A DNA stretch of 64,000 nt from Sphingomonadales bacterium Ga0077559 (lineage in GTDB: Bacteria > Pseudomonadota > Alphaproteobacteria > Sphingomonadales > Sphingomonadaceae), in the NCBI GenBank assembly GCA_001464315.1, contig LNFK01000075.1, positions 62,001 to 126,000 on the forward strand, written 5' to 3'. Each line of letters begins with the position of its first letter. Position 1 is the first letter of the stretch. Of the stretch, positions 34,262 through 42,607 are shown piece after piece. The notes under the pieces were generated by a model that was not told where the DNA came from, searched no databases, and worked only from the letters and a program-made list of their open reading frames with translations. The position numbers were made by a program, and so were the translations under genes.

Positions 34262-35398
34262 TCAGACCATCTCCGCCAATGTCGCTAGGCACTCCCTCGC
34301 CAGCAACATGCATCGCTCCGGCGACCAGCCTTGTTCTGGATCGGGCAATTCGTGATTGTCTTTGAATGGCATTTCCAGCGTCATACTCACACAGCCATGC
34401 GACGGCCCGAAACGCTCGGCTAATTGGTTGGTGGACATCGTCAGGTTGGCCTTGCCAGCACCTGCGATTGCATAGCCAAGCTTTGTCTGGAAATCAGGCG
34501 TGCGGTCGGAAAGGCGCTTCAGATAGGCGTCATATTTTCCGCCCTGCTCGTCGGTCCATGACGGTATCCCATGAAAACCGGCGATGAAGGCGGCGGGAAT
34601 GGCTTCGTCGCCGTGGACATCCATTGCCCAGTGAACGCCGCTTTCGTCCATGGCGTTTCGGATCGCCAAAACTTCGGGGCTTTTTTCAAGCGTCGGTGTC
34701 GCCCATTCGCGGTTCAGGTTTACGCCGGCATAATTGGTGCGCAAATGTCCGCGGCAGCTGCCATCCGGATTGCAGTTAGGCACGATATGCAGGCGGCATT
34801 TCTGGCGCAAGGTGCGTGCATGCGGATCGGACGAGTCAGTGAGCATCGCCAGCGCACCCTCCATCCAATATTCCGCCTGTGTTTCGCCAGGATGCTGGCG
34901 TCCGTATAGCCAAACATGGATATCGCCTTCGCCCATTTCCAGGCAATCAATCGGCTGGCCTTCAAGGCTATGGCCGAGGCAACGATAGTCGACGCCTTCA
35001 TGCCCCGCGATATCGGCAACCAGATCATGATGCCGTTCCATGCTGTACGGCGCGAAATAGGCGAACCAACACAGGTCGCCGGTCGGCGTGTAACGAATGG
35101 TCAGCGTGCCGCCGTCTTCACCTTTGTCATAGGTCGACGGAGCCCTCCCCCAATAATCGCGGTCTTCGGAAACGCAGGCGTTGTAGTCCGGCCAGCCGCC
35201 TGGATAGGCGCTGCCCTCAAGCCCCGTAATCCGCAAAGTGATTTCTTCACCCGCCACGCAGGCAACGCGGAAATGGAACCACTGCGCAAATTCCGAATCC
35301 TTGTCCTTGCGGATGCCAAGCGTTGCGGTTGCACCATTAATGGAATGGACGATGATGTTGCCGCTATCAAAAGCGCAGTTAATGTCTTGTATGCTCAT
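34262..35398 (-). CDS. M14-family carboxypeptidase (cytosolic carboxypeptidase-like)
   Basis: The 378-residue protein has an N-terminal beta domain followed by a zinc carboxypeptidase fold. The HPGE motif in [20 protein letters not shown] supplies the first His and Glu zinc ligands. [16 protein letters not shown] and WAMDVHGDE supply the remaining catalytic site residues. This layout is that of bacterial relatives of eukaryotic cytosolic carboxypeptidases (CCP), which shorten acidic C-terminal chains. The natural substrate is unknown. No signal peptide is visible. It overlaps the stop of the DUF4136-like lipoprotein gene (ATGA). Confidence 0.85.
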   Translation of the reverse strand: MSIQDINCAFDSGNIIVHSINGATATLGIRKDKDSEFAQWFHFRVACVAGEEITLRITGLEGSAYPGGWPDYNACVSEDRDYWGRAPSTYDKGEDGGTLTIRYTPTGDLCWFAYFAPYSMERHHDLVADIAGHEGVDYRCLGHSLEGQPIDCLEMGEGDIHVWLYGRQHPGETQAEYWMEGALAMLTDSSDPHARTLRQKCRLHIVPNCNPDGSCRGHLRTNYAGVNLNREWATPTLEKSPEVLAIRNAMDESGVHWAMDVHGDEAIPAAFIAGFHGIPSWTDEQGGKYDAYLKRLSDRTPDFQTKLGYAIAGAGKANLTMSTNQLAERFGPSHGCVSMTLEMPFKDNHELPDPEQGWSPERCMLLARECLATLAEMV

Positions 35399-35988
35399 GG
35401 CACGCGGATAGTCTCACCCGACACGCCGGGGAAGTCCCTAAACATCGCTTCGGCCAATTTTGACGCTGCAATGCCGGGCTGGGCCGCGGGCGATCCTGCC
35501 TTGGCGGATTGAACGGCTTTGCCTTCCCAGATCACAAGATTGTCACTGCGGCGGATGATTCGAACCGACAGTGTCGTTTCGACCTGCCATTTCGAACGAC
35601 CGCTTAGATCGATACCGATACCAAGGCCGACGCCCGAACCATAGCTACCCGCCGATCCACCGACGCCGACCGACAGTGGATTGCGCTGTGGTGAAATATC
35701 AGCAGTTGTGACGCGAACTTCGGCGGTTACATCGGAACCGCCACCCAGCTTGTCGGAATAGCCAACGCGTTGCATTTCGCGCGCGACGGCTGCGACATAC
35801 GGGGTTGCCGCCAACCCCTGACCAGCCGCCGAATCACCTGCGACCTCGACCGAGTATGTACTATTGCCATAAGTCACGCCTTCAGCCGCGCGGTTGAACC
35901 TCGTGACCTCGACGGGGCCCGTTGGAACGACGCAGCCCGACAAAGCGAGCAAGGTGAGTACACTGATAACATAGATTGATTTTTTCAT
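35395..35988 (-). CDS. DUF4136-like lipoprotein
   Basis: The 197-residue protein has a lipoprotein signal ([20 protein letters not shown]). The domain that follows has a [15 protein letters not shown] strand, a Gly/Ser loop ([20 protein letters not shown]) and [13 protein letters not shown]. The pattern resembles DUF4136, a family of outer-membrane-associated lipoproteins without a known role. AAGGA lies seven bases before the ATG at 35988, which fixes the start. It leads into the M14 carboxypeptidase with a four-base overlap. Confidence 0.75.
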   Translation of the reverse strand: MKKSIYVISVLTLLALSGCVVPTGPVEVTRFNRAAEGVTYGNSTYSVEVAGDSAAGQGLAATPYVAAVAREMQRVGYSDKLGGGSDVTAEVRVTTADISPQRNPLSVGVGGSAGSYGSGVGLGIGIDLSGRSKWQVETTLSVRIIRRSDNLVIWEGKAVQSAKAGSPAAQPGIAASKLAEAMFRDFPGVSGETIRVP

Positions 35989-36154
35989 GACGCTATCCTT
36001 ACGCCTCGCTCCGTTGATGGCAAGCCATGTATGGGCCCTGACCAGCGAGATTGAATCGCAAAAACCGCGCCAAGATGCTTGACTTTGAACCGGTCCACCC
36101 ATAGGAGCGCGCCTTCAATTAAAGCTTTATGCATCAAAAAGACGGGTAAATCCG

Positions 36155-36280
36155 ATGAAAGTCGTTAATTCTCTCAAGTCCCTCAAGGGTCGTCACCGCG
36201 ATAACCGCGTGATTCGCCGCCGTGGCCGGACTTATGTCATCAATAAGACCCAGCCGCGCTTTAAGGCACGCCAGGGTTAA
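36155..36280 (+). CDS. rpmJ: 50S ribosomal protein L36 (zinc-free form)
   Basis: The 41-residue basic protein starts [20 protein letters not shown] and ends [11 protein letters not shown]. This is the 41-residue L36 form (YkgO-like) found across alphaproteobacteria. It lacks the C-x2-C zinc motif of the classic 37-38-residue L36. It is too short for usual ORF calls but the match is full length. A hairpin with a T-run follows at 36324-36357. Confidence 0.95.
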   Translation: MKVVNSLKSLKGRHRDNRVIRRRGRTYVINKTQPRFKARQG

Positions 36281-36323
36281 TTGGCTTTGCCTGCTTCATG
36301 CGGGCAGATGGTTCCAACAAAAC

Positions 36324-36357
36324 GCCGCTCCGAATCTGATTCGTGGGCGGCTTTTTT
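36324..36357 (+). terminator. Rho-independent terminator after rpmJ
   Basis: GCCGC pairs with GCGGC at the base and CGAAT with ATTCG above it, with two unpaired bases between. It is followed by TTTTTT. It lies 44 bp after the rpmJ stop and 25 bp before the next gene. Confidence 0.8.
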
Positions 36358-36381
36358 GTGTCCGCTTGCGAGGTAAGATCG

Positions 36382-36990
36382 ATGACAATGATAACCACGG
36401 TCGTATTTGATGTTGGCAAAGTCTTGTTCGAATGGGATTTGCGTCATCTGTTCGCCAAGTTGATCGAGGATAAGGCAGATCTTGAATATTTCGTCACGCA
36501 TGTCGTGACTCCACAATGGCATTTCCAGCATGACGCCGGTCGCACGCTTGCCGACATGGCGGCGGAACGCACCGCGGAATTTCCACAATTTGCAGTGCTG
36601 ATCGATGCATATGTTACCCGATTCAATGAAACGCTGCCGGGGCCAGTCGAAGGTTCGCTTGAGATCGTAAGCGAACTCGCTGAACGCCGGGTGCCGTTAT
36701 TCGCGATCACCAACTTCGGCGCAGAATTCTGGGACATGTTTCGCCCCACCCAGCCGATATTTGATCATTTTGGCGACATCATCGTGTCGGGTGTCGAAAA
36801 GTTAGTGAAGCCCGACCCCGCCATTTACGCGCTTGCGCTGGAGCGCTTTGCCCTGCAGCCGGGCGAGGCCATCTTCATCGATGACAATCATGACAATGTT
36901 ATGAGCGCCCGCGAGAACGGCTTTTCTGCTCATCATTTTACTGACGCAGAGAGTTTACGGCGCGAATTGGTCGGCCTCAATCTGTTGTGA
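36382..36990 (+). CDS. HAD-superfamily hydrolase (YihX/haloacid-dehalogenase-like)
   Basis: The 202-residue protein has the HAD motifs VVFDVGKVLFEWD (motif I, with D-x-G in place of the D-x-D of phosphatases), FAITNFGAEFW (motif II), KLVKPDPAIY (motif III lysine) and FIDDNHDNVMSAREN (motif IV). The D-x-G variant is typical of the YihX and epoxide-hydrolase N-domain branch, so phosphatase activity may be weak. The ATG at 36382 is preceded by GAGGT at a good distance; ATG 36388 is an alternative. It may depend on read-through past the rpmJ terminator, as no clear promoter fits the gap. Confidence 0.85.
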   Translation: MTMITTVVFDVGKVLFEWDLRHLFAKLIEDKADLEYFVTHVVTPQWHFQHDAGRTLADMAAERTAEFPQFAVLIDAYVTRFNETLPGPVEGSLEIVSELAERRVPLFAITNFGAEFWDMFRPTQPIFDHFGDIIVSGVEKLVKPDPAIYALALERFALQPGEAIFIDDNHDNVMSARENGFSAHHFTDAESLRRELVGLNLL

Positions 36991-37073
36991 AAAATGTCGG
37001 CAGAGCCTTCCATTCACCGCCTGTCTGTGCTTAAGCCCAAGGCGAATTTTCCCTACCAAGGACGCAATCTCCC

Positions 37074-38282
37074 ATGAATATCCATGAATATCAGGCCAAG
37101 GAACTGCTGGCGAAATTCGGCGTCGCTGTGCCCAAGGGCATCGCCGCACTCAGCGTTGAAGAAGCGGTTGCCGCTGCCAAGCAACTCCCTGGTCCGCTTT
37201 ATGTCGTGAAATCGCAAATCCATGCCGGCGGCCGCGGCAAGGGCAAGTTCAAGGAACTGGGACCCGATGCCAAAGGCGGCGTTCGTCTGGCGTTCAACCT
37301 CGATGAAGTTGAAGCACATGCCAAGGAAATGCTGGGCAACACGCTGGTCACCATCCAGACCGGCGATGCTGGCAAGCAGGTCAACCGTCTCTACATCACC
37401 GACGGCGCCGACATTAAACAGGAATTCTACCTCGCATTGCTCGTCGACCGCGCGACCAGCCGGATTGCAGTTGTCGCCTCGACCGAAGGCGGGATGAATA
37501 TCGAAGATGTGGCTCATGACACGCCTGAAAAGATCCACACGATCACCATCGACCCCGCAACTGGCATTATGCCTCATCATGGCCGCTCGGTGGCAGCAAC
37601 ATTGGGCTTGACTGGCGATTTGGCTAAGCAGGCACAGACCGTGCTCGCTGGCCTGTACGCCGCTTTCATCGGCACCGATGCAGAACAGATCGAAATCAAC
37701 CCGCTCGCGGTCTGCAAAGGCGCGAATGGCGATGAGCTTCTGGTGCTCGACGCCAAGGTCGCGTTCGACGGCAACGCAATGTTCCGCCATAAGGATTTGG
37801 CGACCTTGCGCGACCTGACCGAGGAGGACCCCGCCGAGGTTGAAGCATCGGAATACGACCTCGCTTACATCAAGCTCGACGGCAATATCGGCTGCATGGT
37901 CAATGGCGCAGGGCTTGCCATGGCGACGATGGATATCATCAAGCTCAATGGCGAATTCCCGGCCAACTTCCTCGACGTCGGCGGCGGCGCGAGCAAGGAA
38001 AAGGTAACTGCGGCGTTCAAAATCATCCTGAAAGATCCCGCAGTAAAGGGCATTCTCGTCAACATCTTCGGCGGCATCATGAAATGCGATATTATCGCCG
38101 ACGGTATTGTGGCCGCTGCAAAGGAAGTGAACCTTTCGGTGCCTTTGGTCGTTCGACTCGAAGGCACCAATGTGCAGCAGGGCAAGGATATCCTCGCCAA
38201 TTCGGGCTTGCCGATTGTGTCCGCCAATGACTTGGGCGATGCGGCTGAGAAGATTGTCGCCGAAGTTCGCAAGGCGGCTTGA
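37074..38282 (+). CDS. sucC: Succinate-CoA ligase, beta subunit (ADP-forming)
   Basis: The 402-residue subunit has an ATP-grasp domain opening [20 protein letters not shown] and [22 protein letters not shown]-terminal CoA-ligase part follows, with [34 protein letters not shown] and [18 protein letters not shown]. It forms succinyl-CoA synthetase of the citric acid cycle with SucD. sucD is not downstream; a repeat element and then etfBA follow. A sucD gene must be elsewhere. AAGGA lies 14 bp before the ATG, a little distant. Confidence 0.97.
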   Translation: MNIHEYQAKELLAKFGVAVPKGIAALSVEEAVAAAKQLPGPLYVVKSQIHAGGRGKGKFKELGPDAKGGVRLAFNLDEVEAHAKEMLGNTLVTIQTGDAGKQVNRLYITDGADIKQEFYLALLVDRATSRIAVVASTEGGMNIEDVAHDTPEKIHTITIDPATGIMPHHGRSVAATLGLTGDLAKQAQTVLAGLYAAFIGTDAEQIEINPLAVCKGANGDELLVLDAKVAFDGNAMFRHKDLATLRDLTEEDPAEVEASEYDLAYIKLDGNIGCMVNGAGLAMATMDIIKLNGEFPANFLDVGGGASKEKVTAAFKIILKDPAVKGILVNIFGGIMKCDIIADGIVAAAKEVNLSVPLVVRLEGTNVQQGKDILANSGLPIVSANDLGDAAEKIVAEVRKAA

Positions 38283-38291
38283 GTTTTTACG

Positions 38292-38373
38292 CGTCACCCT
38301 AAACTCGTTCAGGGTCTTAATTGAGGTCAGCGCTGCCTCATGATTAAGATGCTGAAACAAGTTCAGCATGACG
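38292..38373. repeat. REP-like paired palindrome between sucC and etfB
   Basis: ACCCTAAACTCGTTCAGGGT (flanked by CGTC) is followed by a perfect second palindrome ATGCTGAAACAAGTTCAGCAT, then GACG. It has the same two-part layout as the element at 24091-24181. The second half is better preserved here. Confidence 0.75.
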
Positions 38374-38384
38374 CACCATCAACC

Positions 38385-38410
38385 GCTTGACGTTCACGTA
38401 AACGTCAAGC
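38385..38410. promoter_or_regulatory. Perfect 10-bp inverted repeat upstream of etfB, possible MerR-type operator
   Basis: GCTTGACGTT (38385-38394) and AACGTCAAGC (38401-38410) are perfect inverted repeats around CACGTA, 62 bp upstream of etfB. TTGACG in the left arm also looks like a -35 element. The sequence resembles operators of MerR-family regulators of acyl-CoA and branched-chain catabolism (LiuR type), whose regulons can include etfBA. This is an inference. Confidence 0.4.
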
Positions 38411-38471
38411 ATAGGCGCATTATCTTTGGCGGGCATCTACTCGCCCTGAGTCGGTAGAAGAGGACTGAACC

Positions 38472-39218
38472 ATGAAGATCATCGTCCCTGTAAAGCGGGT
38501 CATCGATTATAACGTAAAGCCGCGGGTAAAAGCCGATGGCACTGGCGTCGATCTGGCCAATGTCAAAATGAGCATGAACCCATTCGACGAAATCGCGGTC
38601 GAGGAAGCGCTTCGCTTGCGCGAAAAGGGCGTTGCGACCGAAGTCATCGCAGTCTCCGTTGGTCCTGAAAAGGCGCAGGAAACTTTACGTACCGCGCTCG
38701 CCATGGGCGCTGACCGCGCGATCCTCGTCGTGGCCGAAGATGTCGAGCCACTGGGCGTTGCCAAAATACTTGCCAAGATCATGGACGAAGAACAGCCCGG
38801 CCTTGTCATATTGGGCAAGCAAGCGATTGATGATGACAGCAACCAGACCGGCCAGATGCTGGCAGCGTTGACGGGCCGTCCGCAGGGCACCTTTGCCAAT
38901 ACAGTCACCGTATCCGGCGACGAAGTGCATGTCGCACGCGAAGTGGATGGCGGGTTGCAGACATTGTCGCTGAAAATGCCCGCGATCGTCACCACCGACC
39001 TTCGCCTCAACGAGCCGCGTTACGCATCACTGCCCAACATCATGAAGGCCAAAAGCAAGCCGATGGCGACCAAGACGCCGGCCGATTACGGCGTCGACGT
39101 GACGCCGCGCCTCAATACGCTGAAAGTCGTTGAGCCGCCTGTGCGTAGTGCCGGTATCAAGGTTGCCGACGTCGATGCGCTGGTCGCAAAACTCAAGGAA
39201 ATGGGAGTGGCCGCATGA
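38472..39218 (+). CDS. etfB: Electron transfer flavoprotein, beta subunit
   Basis: The 248-residue subunit has the EtfB signature ([60 protein letters not shown]) and binds AMP. With EtfA it carries electrons from acyl-CoA dehydrogenases to the ubiquinone pool through ETF dehydrogenase. The start codon overlaps nothing; AGAGGA lies eight bases upstream. EtfA follows with a four-base overlap. Confidence 0.97.
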   Translation: MKIIVPVKRVIDYNVKPRVKADGTGVDLANVKMSMNPFDEIAVEEALRLREKGVATEVIAVSVGPEKAQETLRTALAMGADRAILVVAEDVEPLGVAKILAKIMDEEQPGLVILGKQAIDDDSNQTGQMLAALTGRPQGTFANTVTVSGDEVHVAREVDGGLQTLSLKMPAIVTTDLRLNEPRYASLPNIMKAKSKPMATKTPADYGVDVTPRLNTLKVVEPPVRSAGIKVADVDALVAKLKEMGVAA

Positions 39219-40120
39219 AGACCCTCGTTTATGTAGAGCATGACAATACGTCGATGAAGGACGCGACATTAGCAGTCGTCACCGCTGCCTCGCAGCTTGG
39301 CGAAGTGCATTTGCTCGTCGCAGGCTCGGGCTGCGGAGCGGTTGCCGAGCAGGCAGCTAAGGTCGCTGGCGTTGCCACGGTCCATGTTGCCGATGACGCG
39401 GCTTACGCGCAGCAGCTCGCAGAAAATGTCGCGCCACTTGTTGCCGGATTGATGAGCACGCATGACGCATTCCTCGCACCTGCCACATCGAACGGCAAGA
39501 ACATCGCCCCGCGCGTTGCAGCATTGCTCGACGTGATGCAAATCTCGGATATCCTCAGTGTCGAGAGCGCAGATACCTTCACCCGCCCGATCTACGCAGG
39601 CAACGCGATTGCCACCGTGCAGTCGTCGGACGCCAAGAAGGTCATCACCGTACGTGGCACCGCCTTCGCCAAGGCAGATGCAACCGGCGGATCGGCTACA
39701 ATCGAAGCCGTCTCGGGCAGCGGCGATGCTGGCATCTCGAGCTTCGTGTCGGCGGAAATCGCCAAACAAGAACGTCCTGAGCTCACCTCTGCCAAGATCA
39801 TCGTATCGGGCGGGCGCGCATTGAAAGACGCCGAGACGTTTTCGGCAACTATCCTGCCACTCGCCGACAAACTCGGTGCGGGCGTCGGTGCATCACGCGC
39901 GGCGGTCGACGCAGGCTATGTCCCCAACGACTATCAGGTCGGCCAAACCGGCAAGATCGTAGCCCCCGAGGTCTATATTGCTGTCGGCATCTCCGGCGCG
40001 ATCCAGCATCTCGCAGGCATGAAGGACTCAAAGATCATCGTCGCCATCAACAAGGATGAGGACGCGCCGATCTTCCAGGTGGCGGATATAAGCTCTAAAT
40101 GCATTCATGCTGACATTTAA
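39215..40120 (+). CDS. etfA: Electron transfer flavoprotein, alpha subunit (altered C-terminus)
   Basis: The 301-residue subunit has an N-terminal domain and a C-terminal FAD-binding domain with [51 protein letters not shown] and [14 protein letters not shown]. Family members normally continue after FQVAD with a G-x2-x-DLF-x-VPEL helix of about 15 more residues. Here the reading continues [10 protein letters not shown] and stops, so the tail is shorter and different. A clear terminator follows 2 bp later. The core and FAD site look intact, so function is possible but not assured. Confidence 0.92.
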   Translation: MKTLVYVEHDNTSMKDATLAVVTAASQLGEVHLLVAGSGCGAVAEQAAKVAGVATVHVADDAAYAQQLAENVAPLVAGLMSTHDAFLAPATSNGKNIAPRVAALLDVMQISDILSVESADTFTRPIYAGNAIATVQSSDAKKVITVRGTAFAKADATGGSATIEAVSGSGDAGISSFVSAEIAKQERPELTSAKIIVSGGRALKDAETFSATILPLADKLGAGVGASRAAVDAGYVPNDYQVGQTGKIVAPEVYIAVGISGAIQHLAGMKDSKIIVAINKDEDAPIFQVADISSKCIHADI

Positions 40121-40122
40121 AG

Positions 40123-40151
40123 AACGGCGGTCAGCAATGGCCGCCGTTTTT
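40123..40151 (+). terminator. Rho-independent terminator after etfA
   Basis: AACGGCGG pairs with CCGCCGTT (8 bp), with TTT following. It begins two bases after the etfA stop and ends the etfBA operon. Confidence 0.85.
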
Positions 40152-40187
40152 CTTGCGCAAAAGCAAAAGCATATTTAAGTCTTTGTG

Positions 40188-41087
40188 ATGAACACGAAAA
40201 CCATTGCAGCCCTCGCGATGATCGCGACGGCAACCCCAGCGATTGCCCAGTCCGCCAAAGGACCGCTGGTATTGAAGCCATCTTCGGCGTGGCATGTCGA
40301 TTATGCAGACGACCGCTGCCGTCTTGGACGTCAGTTTGGCCAAGGTGAGGAACTGACCTATGCATTCTTTGACCGTTATGGACCGACCGAATATTTTCGC
40401 CTGACGCTGGCGGGGAAACCAGTAAAGACTTTTGTTGAAAAGGGCGATGCGTCGCTGCGGTTCGGTCCAACCGAAGCCGAACAAAAAATATTTTATTTTA
40501 GCGGCAATTTGGGCAAGCTGCCTGCACTCATTTTTGCTGGCCGTATGCGCGTTGCCCCAGCCACAGCTTCCGAATTTGCCGCAGCTACAAAAAGCGATGA
40601 TGATGAGCCGATTGATTTCGCACCAATCAGCGAATCACGGCAAAAGGCGATTCGATATCTAACCATCGGCAAACCTGTTCGCCGAACCGTCACACTGGAA
40701 ACCGGATCGATGCGCGGGCCCTTTGTTGCGCTAGATAAATGCATCGATAACTTGATGACCACGTGGGGCATCGACACCGAAAAGCACAAAGCGCTGACAC
40801 GTAAGTTAAAGCCCCGGCAATCGCCGAGCAAATGGGTGGTGTCGTCAGATTACCCCCTCGATATGCTGGCATCGGGACAGCCCGCAATCGTGGAATTTCG
40901 GTTGAGCGTGGGCTCCGATGGAGTGCCTAGCGCGTGCCATATCCAATCCACGACGCGGCCCAAAGAATTTGACGATGCGGTATGCAAATCGGTCATGCGC
41001 CGGGCACGGTTCGACCCTGCTCTGGATGCCGGAGGAGAGCCGCTCGCTTCTTATTATCGCAACACGGTTAGGTTCTTGATTCCCTGA
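40188..41087 (+). CDS. Secreted protein with TonB C-terminal domain
   Basis: The 299-residue protein has a signal peptide (MNTKTIAALAMIATATPAIA), a long middle domain without known match, and a C-terminal TonB-type domain (IVEFRLSVGSDGVPSACHIQ, then AVCKSVMRRARFDPALDAGG and YRNTVRFLIP). Classic TonB has a Pro-rich spacer and uncleaved membrane anchor; neither is seen here, so it is probably a periplasmic relative with unknown partner. The cysteine pair in the domain could form a disulfide. ATG 40188 follows a GTG at 40185. Confidence 0.8.
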   Translation: MNTKTIAALAMIATATPAIAQSAKGPLVLKPSSAWHVDYADDRCRLGRQFGQGEELTYAFFDRYGPTEYFRLTLAGKPVKTFVEKGDASLRFGPTEAEQKIFYFSGNLGKLPALIFAGRMRVAPATASEFAAATKSDDDEPIDFAPISESRQKAIRYLTIGKPVRRTVTLETGSMRGPFVALDKCIDNLMTTWGIDTEKHKALTRKLKPRQSPSKWVVSSDYPLDMLASGQPAIVEFRLSVGSDGVPSACHIQSTTRPKEFDDAVCKSVMRRARFDPALDAGGEPLASYYRNTVRFLIP

Positions 41088-41144
41088 TAAACAACGCGCA
41101 GGACAAAGCTTGCGCGACTCCCGCAAATGCCCGAAGGGCGGCGC

Positions 41145-41960
41145 ATGAACTCCTCCCTGACGACCGTCGATATTACCGCTACGCTTAATTACCATCTGCC
41201 ACAGGCGGCCGACGTGCTGCTCGCGGTGGAGGCTATTCCCAACATGGCGGACCAACAGCTCCTCACCGACCTGTTGAAGGTCAAGGGCGACTGCTCTCCG
41301 TTGACGACGATTGAAGGTATGGACGGCCTTGGACGGCGGACCTGGCTGCATGCGACAGGGCGGATAGACATCACATATACCGCCACTGCCGCGATTGACC
41401 GCGCACCAACCAATATCGCTGGTCTCGGGGTGGTACCGCATGCCGACCTGCCGCCTGCCTATATCCAGTATCTTATGCCAAGCCGATATTGTCCGTCGGA
41501 CAAGCACGAGAATTTTGTCGCCACGCGCTTTGATGGCCCCACCAAAGGCGACCAGATACTACAGATGGCGGATTGGATCTATGGCAATATCGAATATGCG
41601 CCGGGTTTTTCAGGCACAGGATCGACCGCAACCGATACCTTCATTTCGCACCGCGGCGTGTGCCGAGACTTCGCGCATCTGCTGATCGCTTTTGCCCGCG
41701 CCGCCGATGTGCCAGCCCGCATGGTATCGGCTTATGGCCTCGGCATCGACCCTCCCGATTTCCACGCGGTTGTTGAGGTCTATCTGGACGGCCGCTGGCA
41801 TTTGGTGGACGCGACCCGGCTGGCGCCTGAGGAAAATCTCGTCCGCATAGCCGTGGGCCGCGACGCGACCGATATCAGCTTTATGACGATATTCGGCACG
41901 GCGAATTTGATCTCCCAATCGGTAAGGGTCAGGTTGACTGACTTGTCCAACAAAGCTTAG
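41145..41960 (+). CDS. Transglutaminase-like cysteine protease family protein
   Basis: The 271-residue cytoplasmic protein has the transglutaminase-core triad pattern: Cys in HRGVCRDFAHLLIAFARAAD, His in PDFHAVVEVYLDGRWHLVD, Asp in the same segment (VDATRLAP). Bacterial relatives act as peptidases or amide-bond hydrolases rather than cross-linkers. I start at 41145 (MNSSLTTVDITATLNY), where an AAGGGCGG ribosome binding site lies upstream; the ORF opens at 41127. Downstream lies a degraded toxin-antitoxin pair. Confidence 0.85.
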   Translation: MNSSLTTVDITATLNYHLPQAADVLLAVEAIPNMADQQLLTDLLKVKGDCSPLTTIEGMDGLGRRTWLHATGRIDITYTATAAIDRAPTNIAGLGVVPHADLPPAYIQYLMPSRYCPSDKHENFVATRFDGPTKGDQILQMADWIYGNIEYAPGFSGTGSTATDTFISHRGVCRDFAHLLIAFARAADVPARMVSAYGLGIDPPDFHAVVEVYLDGRWHLVDATRLAPEENLVRIAVGRDATDISFMTIFGTANLISQSVRVRLTDLSNKA

Positions 41961-41977
41961 CCTGTGATAACATGTGT

Positions 41978-42205
41978 ATGAACAAGCCGCTAAAAGTCAT
42001 CAAGGTCGAGAACAGTGCGGGCATGATTCTGCCTAAGTAGATTCTCTCCTAATTGCGTGTGTCGCTTGGTGACGATTTGGATCTGACGGAAACTGCCGAT
42101 GGATTTCATCTGACGCCGTCCAATCCGGGGTTCGAAGCTAAGATGGCTATTGCTGAAACGATAATGCGCGAGGATCGCGACATCTTGCGCACACTTGCGC
42201 AATAA
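41978..42205 (+). pseudogene. Decayed AbrB/MazE-type antitoxin gene
   Basis: The frame from ATG 41978 encodes MNKPLKVIKVENSAGMILPK, then stop, ILS, stop, LRVSLGDDLDLTETADGFHL and onward to DRDILRTLAQ. Two in-frame stops, TAG at 42038 and TAA at 42050, break an otherwise normal 75-residue antitoxin of the AbrB/MazE fold. Each differs by one base from a plausible sense codon (GAG and AAG or AAA). The gene is therefore inactive. It precedes a Doc-type toxin remnant in the usual antitoxin-toxin order. Confidence 0.8.
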
Positions 42206-42235
42206 GCTCCTCTAATACCAACTGAAATTCGCTGA

Positions 42236-42607
42236 GAGCCGCGCTGGCTCGATAGCCGAGTCGCACTATCAATTCATGACCGGCAACTCGCCGCACATGG
42301 TGGGATTTCTGGGGTCCGCGATTCGCACTTGCTCGCTTCTGCATTGGCGCGGCCCATTAACCAGTGGAGTTATGGAACGGAAGATCCTGCTGCACTGGCA
42401 GCTGCTTATGCATATGATGTGGCCAGAAACCACTTTGCCGACGGCAACACACGCACAGCGTGGGTGTTGGCGCAACTATTTCTGGGGTTGAATGGCCAAG
42501 TGCTGACCTTCGACCGACAGGACGCAACCCAAACAGTCATTGCCCTCGCCGCGGGTGAGTTGTCCGACGAAGAGCTGACGACTTGGTTTCGCGAGCATGT
42601 TGCTTAA
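42236..42607 (+). pseudogene. Decayed Doc/Fic-family toxin gene
   Basis: The frame from 42236 reads EPRWLDSRVALSIHDRQLAA, then HGGISGVRDSHLLASALARP and NHFADGNTRTAW, and stops at 42607. It is the length of a Doc (death-on-curing) kinase, but a stop (TGA 42233) precedes it with no start codon. The Fic/Doc motif H-x-F-x-[DE]-GN-[GK]-R appears as HFADGNTR, with the residue between His and Phe missing and Lys changed to Thr. Both changes would disable it. It pairs with the broken antitoxin at 41978. Confidence 0.8.

Noticed and set aside
37053-38369. A 438-codon open frame on the minus strand opposite sucC
   Set aside because: It lies over a clearly conserved sucC reading. It has no recognised domain, and its composition fits a GC-rich antisense shadow. 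The same applies to the long minus frame opposite dxs and the plus frames opposite ileS and purK.
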